The notes under the pieces are model-generated. The model was not told where the DNA came from and searched no databases. It saw only the letters and a program-made list of their open reading frames with translations. A stretch of 5,332 nucleotides of DNA from Endomicrobium sp. (GTDB taxonomy: Bacteria; Elusimicrobiota; Endomicrobiia; Endomicrobiales; Endomicrobiaceae), in the NCBI GenBank assembly GCA_031290055.1, contig JAITOH010000072.1, positions 1 through 5,332 on the forward strand. Direction: 5' to 3'. The translations under genes and the position numbers were made by a program. Positions 1-5,332 of this stretch are shown here, one piece after another (position 1 is the stretch's first letter; every line of letters begins with the position of its first letter).

Positions 1-1
1 A

Positions 2-340
2 ATTCGATCATTGGCTGTTACTGGGTTCCCCTACTATGTTAAAAAAAATGATACGAATGCAATAGAAATTTCACAAAATATAATGTTAAAATTTCAAGGG
101 ATAAGAAGAATCGGATCTGCAGCCTTGAGTATGGCCTATGTAGCGTGTGGACGTTTCGATTCTTTTTGGGAAGAAGGCTTAAAACCCTGGGATATAGCTG
201 CAGGAATTTTGATAATTAAAGAAGCAAATGGAAGAGTGTCAGATTATAGTGGCAAAAATATTTCTACCTTTAAAGACACTTTATTAGCGTCAAATGGTTC
301 TAAAATACACAAGGAATTATTAAAAATCATAAATGGATAA
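2..340 (+). CDS. suhB: Inositol monophosphatase / SuhB family protein, C-terminal part (5' end outside window)
   Basis: This is the C-terminal 112 codons of an inositol-monophosphatase family protein; members are usually about 250-270 residues, so more than half is missing beyond the left edge. The frame is open to the edge, so the TTG at 11 should not be taken as the start. Family marks visible are TGFPY near the beginning, the RRIGSAALSMAYVACGRFD segment, and KPWDIAAG, whose Asp is a metal ligand of the Mg-dependent phosphatase site in this family, followed by ANGRVSDYSG. Known members hydrolyse inositol-1-phosphate or related sugar phosphates in the cytoplasm; E. coli SuhB also acts in rRNA antitermination, and some relatives are histidinol phosphatases (HisN). 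The N-terminal metal motifs are not visible, so substrate cannot be told. The stop (TAA) lies inside the start of nth, an 8-base overlap indicating one transcript. Family assignment is firm; the symbol is tentative. Confidence 0.9.
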   Translation: MRSLAVTGFPYYVKKNDTNAIEISQNIMLKFQGIRRIGSAALSMAYVACGRFDSFWEEGLKPWDIAAGILIIKEANGRVSDYSGKNISTFKDTLLASNGSKIHKELLKIING

Positions 341-992
341 GAATGAAGAAGACTACGCATTACAAATAATAGAAATTCTACATAAGAATTATCAATCAGT
401 AAAATGTGATTTAAATTTTTCAAGTCATTTCGAACTTCTTACAGCAGTAATCTTATCTGCACAATGTACTGATAAAAGAGTCAATAAAATAACAAAAAAT
501 CTTTTTAAAAGATATAACAATGTCGAAGAATATGCAAATGCTGATGCATCTGAATTTGAAAGTTATATAAGATCAGCAGGGTTTTTTAAAATTAAAGCAA
601 AGAATATAATCGGATCAGCATATTTAATAGTAAATAAACATAATGGAAATGTTCCACAAACCATGGAAAAACTACTTGAGCTTCCTGGAGTTGCAAGGAA
701 AACTGCAAATGTTGTTTTGGGAACCCTTTTTAATAAACATGAAGGTATTGCTGTAGATACACATGTCATAAGAATTGCAAATTTATTAAAATTGACAAAA
801 TATGATAATCCTGTTGCAATCGAAAGAAAATTAATGAAAATAATTCCTAAAGAACATTGGATAAAATTCCCATTCTTAATACAAACTTTAGGAAAAAGAG
901 TTTGCAAATCAAGAACTCAAAACCATACAATATGCCCTATAAAAGCACTTTGTCCATCTTTTTTGCAAAAAAAAATAGCAAAATTTATTTAG
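333..992 (+). CDS. nth: Endonuclease III (DNA glycosylase/AP lyase) with an atypical iron-sulfur motif
   Basis: This 219-residue protein has the normal length for endonuclease III, the base-excision-repair enzyme that removes oxidised pyrimidines and cuts the abasic site. Visible are LNFSSHFELLTAVILSAQ (residues 27-44), the helix-hairpin-helix LPGVARKTANVVLG (117-130) with catalytic Lys123, and VDTHV with catalytic Asp142. The C-terminal [4Fe-4S] loop normally reads C-x6-C-x2-C-x5-C; here the positions are Cys191, His198, Cys201 and Cys207, so the second ligand is His (codon CAT). The usual HH..L..HGR segment just before the loop also reads PFLIQTLGKR. The catalytic residues are intact, so activity is plausible, but cluster assembly may differ. 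The ATG at 333 is favoured because the N-terminus then matches the family; it overlaps the previous stop by 8 bases and has no well-placed Shine-Dalgarno (AAGGA at 311-315 is too far), suggesting translational coupling. A run of nine A (967-975) lies near the end. The stop is TAG. Confidence 0.95.
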   Translation: MDKNEEDYALQIIEILHKNYQSVKCDLNFSSHFELLTAVILSAQCTDKRVNKITKNLFKRYNNVEEYANADASEFESYIRSAGFFKIKAKNIIGSAYLIVNKHNGNVPQTMEKLLELPGVARKTANVVLGTLFNKHEGIAVDTHVIRIANLLKLTKYDNPVAIERKLMKIIPKEHWIKFPFLIQTLGKRVCKSRTQNHTICPIKALCPSFLQKKIAKFI

Positions 993-999
993 TACTTGA

Positions 1000-1152
1000 G
1001 TATTGAAACATAATATACAAAAAACGAACATAGAATTTACTTCACAAATATACTTTTTACTCTACTTCTTTGGAATAAATCATGTAAGAACGCAAGTATT
1101 ACGACATAACACTTTAAATTCTATGCTAAACAAGAATTCTTTATGTTTTTGA
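1000..1152 (+). pseudogene. Possible gene remnant with faint ThyX-like motif
   Basis: This is a 50-codon stop-free frame ending in TGA at 1150-1152, with no ATG near its beginning and no ribosome binding site. Its middle reads FGINHVRTQVLRH and is followed by NKNSLCF. Flavin-dependent thymidylate synthase (ThyX) has the motif RHRxxSxNExSxRY, preceded by a stretch such as GxSRxxxxQxxRHR. The arrangement Q-x-x-R-H, then N-x-x-S-x-aromatic, recalls this, but the spacing is two residues too long, RHR is RHN, and RY is CF. If it derives from thyX it is a dead fragment of about one-fifth of the gene. I regard the match as suggestive only; a 50-codon open frame can arise by chance. Confidence 0.18.
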
Positions 1153-1288
1153 AGTTCAAGAAACAGAAATTTAGGTTTTAATTGTAACCTCTTATCTTTT
1201 TATTATAGGTAAACCAGTTTATTTTTCTAATCCTTTTTTGATTTTTAATTATTCAATGCAGATCACAATTAAAGCAATCTTCAAAAAA

Positions 1289-1317
1289 TTGACTTCACTA
1301 ATTAAAACATATAGAAT
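1289..1317 (+). promoter_or_regulatory. Sigma-70-type promoter for the tRNA gene
   Basis: TTGACT at 1289-1294 matches the -35 consensus in five of six bases. After a 17-base spacer, TAGAAT at 1312-1317 matches the -10 consensus in five of six. The predicted transcription start near 1324 leaves a leader of about 25 bases before the tRNA at 1349. Optimal spacing and position immediately before a stable RNA gene make this the best promoter in the window. Confidence 0.75.
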
Positions 1318-1348
1318 AGCAGCAAGCACATAGTTATATATTTTTATT

Positions 1349-1420
1349 GGCGACGTAGCTCAGCGGTAGAGCAGAGGATTCATAAGCCTTTGGTCGTAGG
1401 TTCAATTCCTACCGTCGCTA
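1349..1420 (+). tRNA. tRNA-Met (anticodon CAT), probably the elongator
   Basis: The 72-base sequence folds as a cloverleaf. The acceptor arm is GGCGACG with CGTCGCT (a G-U first pair), the D stem is GCTC with GAGC, and the T stem is GTAGG with CCTAC around loop TTCAATT. The anticodon CAT is at 1381-1383 in loop TTCATAA, and the discriminator is A. CCA is not encoded, so the nucleotidyltransferase must add it. It is not an initiator, since the acceptor arm does not show the initiator's 1-72 mismatch and the three G-C pairs next to the anticodon loop are absent. The lysidine-modified isoleucine tRNA also has CAT, but here pairs 4-69 and 5-68 are G-C and A-U rather than the C-G pairs favoured by TilS in E. 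coli, and the G-U first pair resembles Bacillus elongator Met. The anticodon stem has an A-G mismatch next to the loop (1378 with 1386). The gene stands alone with its own promoter. Confidence 0.93.
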
Positions 1421-1733
1421 GTTTTCATGGTATAGTTATCATTTTATTTTATCAAATGACATTTTTTTCGGAGTTATACATGAGCATTAGAGGGAAGTAG
1501 TGTAATCTGTTGCTTTTGTACATGATTTTTAAGAAGATAAAAAATCCGACTTAATGGCATCGTTTCAATTTAGAAAAAATATTCTTGTTTTAACTTTTGA
1601 ATGTGAAATAACCATCTACCTTCCCTTCTAACGGTGTCATCTAAAAATCTCATCCATTGTTAAGAACCATTCAAAAAAACACCCGTAACATACTTTTTAT
1701 AAATTTTATATAAAATATAAATTGCAATTAGTA
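1421..1733. other. Gene-poor stretch between the tRNA and the murA 3' end
   Basis: This stretch of about 313 bases has no supported gene. It holds the weak hairpin after the tRNA, a perfect 14-base palindrome of A/T only at 1703-1716, and a 10-base palindrome AATTGCAATT at 1720-1729 just past the murA stop. On the minus strand, one frame is open from about 1659 down to 1474 apart from a single TAA at 1570-1572. It encodes pieces of 27 residues (with EGRWLFHIQKL) and about 31 residues, neither with a ribosome binding site. The plus strand has similar short frames broken by stops, so these fragments may be chance. I see no strong terminator for murA. Confidence 0.6.
1439..1468 (+). terminator. 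Weak candidate intrinsic terminator after the tRNA
   Basis: TCATTT (1439-1444) can pair with AAATGA (1454-1459) around a 9-base loop, and seven T follow at 1462-1468. Its position about 20 bases after the tRNA fits termination of that transcript. The stem is only six pairs with a single G-C pair, so stability is low and the call is tentative. Confidence 0.35.
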
Positions 1734-2993
1734 TTACAAACTATGAATTCTTTTTATGTCAGCGCCGAGTTTTTTTAACTTGCTCTCAAACATATCATAA
1801 CCTCTATCCAAATGATAAACTCTTGAAATGGTAGTTTTGCCATCTGCTACAAGTCCTGCCAAAACAAGAGCTGCTCCAGCTCTTAGATCTGAAATCATTA
1901 CTGGTGCCCCAGAAAATTTTTTGACACCTTCTATATTGACAAATTTGCCATCCATTGAAATATTGGCTCCAAGTCTTTTAAGTTCCGCAACATGTAAAAA
2001 TCTATTTTCAAAAACCTCTTCTTTTACACGGGATTTCCCTTCTAATAAACACATCAAAACCATCCATTGAGCTTGAACATCAGTAGGAAATCCAGGATAT
2101 ACTCCAGTACTTATATTCTGAGATTTTAAATTTCCAACCCATTTTACAAAAATTGTGTCTTCTCTCTCCTTGATACACAGCCCACTCTTTTTCAATTTAT
2201 CACTTACTGCTTTTAAATGGTGCGATATTACTTTCTTAAGTACAACTTCACCTTTTGTTATTGCTGCAGCAATAATATAAGTTGCAGCTTCTATTCTGTC
2301 AGGAATTACTTCATGTGAAAATCCATGAAGTGTATCTACACCTTCTATTACAATCCGATTTGTTCCTGCACCCGTAACTTTTGCACCCATTTTGTTTAAA
2401 ACACTTGCTAAATCCTCTACTTCTGGCTCACAAGCAGCATTAACAATTGTAGTTTTTCCTTTTATCAAAACCGTAGCAAGTAATACATTCTCAGTTGCTC
2501 CTACACTTGGGAATTTAAAATTTATTGTTGTACCTTTGAGTTCATTTTTGACAAAAGTTTTTAGATAACCACTTTCTACTAAAATTTCAACACCTAGTTT
2601 TTTAAATGCATCTAAGTGTATATCTACAGGCCTAGCACCAATAGCACATCCACCTGGTAATGGTACATCAACTTTACTAAGTCTCGCAAGTAACGGGCCC
2701 ATTACCAAGATACTTGCCCTCATTTTTCTTACCAGATCATAAGGAGCTACGTGTTTGTATTTACAAGAAGAATAAATTTTTACAATACTTCCTTCTTTGA
2801 CTGTTTTTTTTCCTACAAAATTCAAAAACGCAATCGTTGTATCTACGTCAATAAGTGATGGTACATTTGTTATTGTTACAGGTTCATCTGTAAGCAAAGC
2901 AGCAAACATTATTGGCAATGTTGAATTCTTTGAACCAGATATAACAACTTCACCTTTTAATTTTTTCCCACCATATATTACTATTTTGTCCAT
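1734..2993 (-). CDS. murA: UDP-N-acetylglucosamine 1-carboxyvinyltransferase (MurA)
   Basis: MurA transfers enolpyruvate from phosphoenolpyruvate to UDP-N-acetylglucosamine, the first committed step of peptidoglycan synthesis in the cytoplasm. The 419 residues match the family length of about 418-420. Visible active-site residues, in E. coli-like positions, are Lys22-Asn23 (SGSKNS), Arg92 (KMRAS), the catalytic loop PGGCAIGARPVDIH with Cys116 and Arg121, Asp305 in YPGFPTDVQAQ, Asp369-Arg371 in SDLRAGAAL and Arg397 in YHLDRGYD. The loop residue is Cys, not Asp, so this is the normally fosfomycin-sensitive type. The ATG start has a good Shine-Dalgarno, AGGA (3000-3003), six bases upstream. It is the last gene of the minus-strand cluster, 74 bases after prmC; that gap has its own ribosome binding site but no convincing promoter, so co-transcription is likely. 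No sign of damage is seen. Confidence 0.98.
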   Translation of the reverse strand: MDKIVIYGGKKLKGEVVISGSKNSTLPIMFAALLTDEPVTITNVPSLIDVDTTIAFLNFVGKKTVKEGSIVKIYSSCKYKHVAPYDLVRKMRASILVMGPLLARLSKVDVPLPGGCAIGARPVDIHLDAFKKLGVEILVESGYLKTFVKNELKGTTINFKFPSVGATENVLLATVLIKGKTTIVNAACEPEVEDLASVLNKMGAKVTGAGTNRIVIEGVDTLHGFSHEVIPDRIEAATYIIAAAITKGEVVLKKVISHHLKAVSDKLKKSGLCIKEREDTIFVKWVGNLKSQNISTGVYPGFPTDVQAQWMVLMCLLEGKSRVKEEVFENRFLHVAELKRLGANISMDGKFVNIEGVKKFSGAPVMISDLRAGAALVLAGLVADGKTTISRVYHLDRGYDMFESKLKKLGADIKRIHSL

Positions 2994-2999
2994 TTTTAT

Positions 3000-3003
3000 T
3001 CCT
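3000..3003 (-). promoter_or_regulatory. Ribosome binding site of murA
   Basis: On the minus strand the sequence CCAGGAATAAAAATG places AGGA six bases before the murA ATG. It supports the chosen start, which also gives the normal MurA N-terminus. Confidence 0.7.
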
Positions 3004-3067
3004 GGCTACTTAAAATATAAACATAATCTATAAATAAGTACTGATGGGATTTACATCCACAACAACT

Positions 3068-3925
3068 TTATATATTTATTTCCGCCTCTAGTACCCTTGG
3101 TAACCCAGCATAATCTTTAACTATCCTAAGATTTTTATAATATGGACTATCTAGAAATATACTCCTTATTTCATAGGCTTTATTCGCATTTAACTCAAGA
3201 AAAACAATCCCAGTATTTTTTAAATATCTACAAGCCCTATTAGATATCTCTCTATAAAAAAATAACCCGCTGTTTTTGGCAACTAAAGCATTTTTTGGTT
3301 CAAACTTAAGTTCATTTTTTAAAATACAATATTCCTCTTCTGAAACATAGGGTGGATTTGAGACGATTATGTCAAAATTATCGCCACTTATTCCATCAAA
3401 AATATCACTTTTGACAAAATTTATATTAATAGCATTGTTTATCTGCGCATTTTCTTTTGCAATATTAATAGCATTTTCACTTATATCAGAAGCCGTAATA
3501 TTTTCAAATACCCCAAGCTTTGCTAGAGCAACAGCTATACACCCGGAACCCGTACATAGGTCCAATACAGACCATTTACTTCTCATATCAGCAAATTCTA
3601 ACACCCTTTCAACCAAAATCTCAGTTTCGGGTCTAGGTATTAAAACATTATTGTTTACTTTAAATTCAAATCCCATAAATCCAGCAAAACCTGTTATATA
3701 TGCCACAGGTTCGCCTTCTGAGCGCCTAAGGATATAGTCTTTGAATTTTGATATTTGCTCATACGTAGGTTTCAGACTTCCTCTAAAAAAAAGTTCTTGA
3801 CGTTTAATATTTAAAACAAAACTTAAAACAACTTGAGCATCGGACTTAGATTCACAAATTCCTTTCGATTTTAAAAATCGTTCAGCTGTTTTTAATAGAT
3901 TAAAAATACTTTTACCATAAAACAT
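3068..3925 (-). CDS. prmC: Peptide chain release factor N5-glutamine methyltransferase (PrmC/HemK)
   Basis: PrmC uses S-adenosylmethionine to methylate the side chain of the GGQ glutamine of release factors 1 and 2, raising their termination activity. The 285 residues are the usual length. An N-terminal helical substrate-binding region (about 1-80) is followed by the linker motif LIPRPETE (95-102). The Rossmann methyltransferase domain has motif I LDLCTGSGCIAVALA (121-135), the acidic motif around ASDIS (145-149), and the signature NPPY (190-193), which binds the target glutamine. The gene starts six bases after the prfA stop and has no clear Shine-Dalgarno, so translational coupling to prfA, which encodes its substrate, is likely. 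The older name HemK came from a mistaken link to haem synthesis. The gene is complete and looks functional. Confidence 0.97.
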   Translation of the reverse strand: MFYGKSIFNLLKTAERFLKSKGICESKSDAQVVLSFVLNIKRQELFFRGSLKPTYEQISKFKDYILRRSEGEPVAYITGFAGFMGFEFKVNNNVLIPRPETEILVERVLEFADMRSKWSVLDLCTGSGCIAVALAKLGVFENITASDISENAINIAKENAQINNAININFVKSDIFDGISGDNFDIIVSNPPYVSEEEYCILKNELKFEPKNALVAKNSGLFFYREISNRACRYLKNTGIVFLELNANKAYEIRSIFLDSPYYKNLRIVKDYAGLPRVLEAEINI

Positions 3926-3931
3926 CTATTT

Positions 3932-4990
3932 TTAAACTATTTTCTTTTCAATGTCAATTTCAATTAGCTTATTAAAAAGTTCAGTCAAATCTCCGTCCAT
4001 AATCTCAGTAATATTATACATGCTACATCCTATTCTATGATCAGTAATTCTATTTTGTTTGAAATTATATGTTCTTATTTTTTCTGATCTATCTCCTGAC
4101 CCAATTTGTTCTTTTCTTTTATTTGAAAGCTTTTTTTCGTGATCTAAGACTTTTTGCTCATAAAGTCTTGCCATTAAAATCTTAAATGCTTTAGACCTAT
4201 TTTTTATTTGACTTCGCTCATCTTGGCATGAAACAACAAGTCCAGTAGGTAAATGAGTAATTCTTATTGCTGAATCTGTTTTATTAACATGCTGGCCACC
4301 AGCACCTGAAGCCCTATAGGTATCAATCCGAACATCTTCTACTTTTATTTTAATATCAATTTCTTCCGCTTCTGGAAGAACAGCTACTGTCACTGTAGAT
4401 GTGTGTATCCTACCTGATGCTTCTGTTTCAGGGACTCTCTGAACCCTATGAACCCCTCTTTCAAACTTGAAGTAGCGCCATACTTTGGACCCACTTATTT
4501 CAAATATAACTTCTTTATAACCTCCAAGTTCAGTGGAACTTGAACTTAAAACTTCATACTTCCATCTTTTCCTTTCAACAAATCTTATATACATTCTATA
4601 TAAATTACCCACAAACAAAGCAGCTTCATCTCCACCTGAGCCTGCACGTATTTCCATAATAATATTTTTATCTTCTTCAGGATCGTGAGGTATAAGCAAT
4701 ACTTTTAGAGCATACTCTAACTTACCCTGTCTTTTAATAAGATCGCCATATTCCGAATAGGCCATTTCTCTTATTTCATCATCTTCCGATTTTTTCAACA
4801 TTTTAATATCTTTTAGGTCACTCAGAAGTTTTAAATATTGGTCATGCTTTTCAGCAAGTGTACTAAGATAAAAATACTGGTCAGTAAGTTTTCTGTACTC
4901 ATTTTTACTTAAAACAGCAACCGAATCGCCAAGTTTTTTATTAATCTCTTCAAACTCACTATTCAAAGCTTTCAATTTTTTTAAGAACAT
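3932..4990 (-). CDS. prfA: Peptide chain release factor 1 (RF1)
   Basis: RF1 enters the ribosomal A site at UAA or UAG and triggers release of the finished protein. The 352 residues are close to the family length of about 355-360. An N-terminal helical domain (about 1-105) precedes RAGSGGDEAALF (115-126). The stop-codon-reading PxT motif is PET (187-189) within HRVQRVPETEASGRIHTS, which marks RF1 rather than RF2 (SPF). The catalytic GGQ is at 231-233 within RASGAGGQHVNKTDSA, where Gln233 is the residue methylated by the product of the next gene, prmC. The ATG is supported by AGGT (4998-5001) seven bases upstream and by a normal N-terminus. The gene lies 46 bases after the rpmE stop and 6 bases before prmC, consistent with one operon. 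The window's intact stops are all TAA or TAG, both read by RF1. Confidence 0.98.
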   Translation of the reverse strand: MFLKKLKALNSEFEEINKKLGDSVAVLSKNEYRKLTDQYFYLSTLAEKHDQYLKLLSDLKDIKMLKKSEDDEIREMAYSEYGDLIKRQGKLEYALKVLLIPHDPEEDKNIIMEIRAGSGGDEAALFVGNLYRMYIRFVERKRWKYEVLSSSSTELGGYKEVIFEISGSKVWRYFKFERGVHRVQRVPETEASGRIHTSTVTVAVLPEAEEIDIKIKVEDVRIDTYRASGAGGQHVNKTDSAIRITHLPTGLVVSCQDERSQIKNRSKAFKILMARLYEQKVLDHEKKLSNKRKEQIGSGDRSEKIRTYNFKQNRITDHRIGCSMYNITEIMDGDLTELFNKLIEIDIEKKIV

Positions 4991-5036
4991 TGTAATTACC
5001 TAGATGTTACAAAAAATACGACAAAAATTTCTAAAG

Positions 5037-5332
5037 CTACTTATTTTTAACATTTTTATCTTTTTTATAAACAGGTTTTATTTTTTTATGTAAAGTAGCA
5101 AATATTTTCCCGGAAATTTTCTTTTGTGTTAGATTTTTTTCCTTAGTCTTATTTCTCAACACAGTTTTACCATCAGTTTTTGCAAAACGTTTTTTAAATC
5201 TTTCGACTCTTCCAGCTGTATCTATAAGTTTTTGTCTCCCCGTAAAAAACGGATGACAGTTTGAGCATATTTCTAGTTTTATTGAAGGTTTTGTTGACCG
5301 CGTTTTAAAAGTATAACCGCAGGCACACGAAA
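5037..5332 (-). CDS. rpmE: Ribosomal protein bL31, partial, with lysine-rich C-terminal extension
   Basis: Ninety-seven codons are visible before a TAG stop at 5037-5039; about 15 N-terminal residues including the start lie beyond the right edge. Family marks are [14 protein letters not shown] at the visible beginning, [18 protein letters not shown], then [10 protein letters not shown]. The four cysteines (visible residues 2, 4, 22 and 25) form a CxC...CxxC zinc site, so this is the zinc-binding (C+) form of bL31, a large-subunit protein at the bridge to the small subunit. Ordinary bL31 ends shortly after the RFxKR helix at about 66-75 residues; here 42 more residues follow (visible 56-97), 14 of them lysine, giving about 112 in total. 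The extension is low in complexity and probably contacts rRNA, which is inference. The gene heads the visible part of the rpmE-prfA-prmC-murA series. Confidence 0.95.
   Translation of the reverse strand, partial: SCACGYTFKTRSTKPSIKLEICSNCHPFFTGRQKLIDTAGRVERFKKRFAKTDGKTVLRNKTKEKNLTQKKISGKIFATLHKKIKPVYKKDKNVKNK

Larger units (their letters stand above)
993..1348. other. Gene-poor stretch between nth and the tRNA
   Basis: This stretch of about 356 bases has no gene I can support. It contains the tRNA promoter (1289-1317), an 11-base inverted repeat (1029-1039 with 1115-1125) and two stop-free plus-strand frames of about 50 codons (1000-1152 and roughly 1176-1333) without convincing starts; the second runs through the tRNA promoter. 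On the minus strand a short hydrophobic frame of about 26 codons begins with GTG at 1329. I see no clear hairpin plus T-run ending the suhB-nth transcript. Decayed coding sequence is the most natural reading, but chance open frames cannot be excluded. Confidence 0.6.

Noticed and set aside
11..13. TTG at 11 as start of the first gene
   Set aside because: The frame stays open to the window edge and the protein begins in mid-domain, so this is an internal Leu codon of a gene cut by the window.
563..907. Minus-strand open frame inside nth
   Set aside because: It lies wholly within a well-recognised gene on the opposite strand and its translation has no family features.
1260..1329. Hydrophobic minus-strand frame starting GTG at 1329
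   Set aside because: It is only about 26 codons, with no ribosome binding site; AT-rich DNA readily gives such Ile/Leu/Val-rich frames.
1176..1333. Second plus-strand open frame of about 52 codons before the tRNA
   Set aside because: It has no start or ribosome binding site, it runs through the tRNA promoter, and I recognise nothing in its translation.
1349..1420. tRNA as an integration site for a mobile element
   Set aside because: No integrase gene and no repeat of the tRNA 3' end is seen in the window.
1828..2070. Plus-strand open frame inside murA
   Set aside because: It is antisense to conserved MurA sequence carrying active-site residues; a shadow frame.
2797..3033. Plus-strand open frame over the murA start
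   Set aside because: It is antisense to the MurA N-terminus and its ribosome binding site, with no protein family resemblance.
2994..3067. Separate promoter or terminator between prmC and murA
   Set aside because: TTGTTG has no properly spaced -10 partner, and the GGAT/ATCC hairpin is four pairs with no T-run.
3369..3737. Plus-strand open frame inside prmC
   Set aside because: It is antisense to the PrmC methyltransferase motifs; a shadow frame despite its 122-codon length.
1..5332. CRISPR array, toxin-antitoxin pair, defence system or other novel multi-gene system
   Set aside because: No spaced repeats and no unexplained gene cluster are present; all confident coding sequence belongs to well-known housekeeping families.

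Overview
The window comes from an AT-rich bacterium (roughly two-thirds A+T by eye) using the standard code; the intact ends are TAA or TAG. Every confidently recognised gene is a conserved housekeeping gene. The chain rpmE–prfA–prmC–murA on the minus strand is a bacterial arrangement known from several Gram-negative lineages. Strong AT bias and about 740 bases holding only one tRNA would fit a host-associated or reducing genome, for example something Endomicrobium-like. That lineage guess is an inference from style and memory, not shown by the sequence.

Left part, plus strand: the 3' end of an inositol-monophosphatase/SuhB-family gene (2-340, cut by the window edge) overlaps by 8 bases with a complete endonuclease III gene, nth (333-992). 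Middle: a long poorly coding stretch (993-1733) interrupted by one tRNA with anticodon CAT (1349-1420), best read as elongator tRNA-Met, preceded by a clear sigma-70-type promoter and followed by a weak hairpin plus T-run. Right part, minus strand, reading right to left: the 3' part of rpmE (ribosomal protein bL31), prfA (release factor 1), prmC (release-factor glutamine methyltransferase) and murA (first committed enzyme of peptidoglycan synthesis). The two halves converge on the middle region.

Functionally, the minus-strand cluster joins a ribosomal protein, the factor that ends translation at UAA/UAG, the enzyme that methylates that factor's GGQ glutamine, and a cell-wall enzyme. prfA and prmC are separated by only 6 bases, so the substrate and its modifying enzyme are probably co-translated.

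I found no new multi-gene system. The points worth a second look are smaller: endonuclease III has His in place of one of the four Cys ligands of its [4Fe-4S] cluster; bL31 carries a 42-residue lysine-rich C-terminal extension; the tRNA has an A-G mismatch closing its anticodon loop; and the gene-poor middle holds open-frame fragments that may be decayed genes, one with a faint ThyX-like look.
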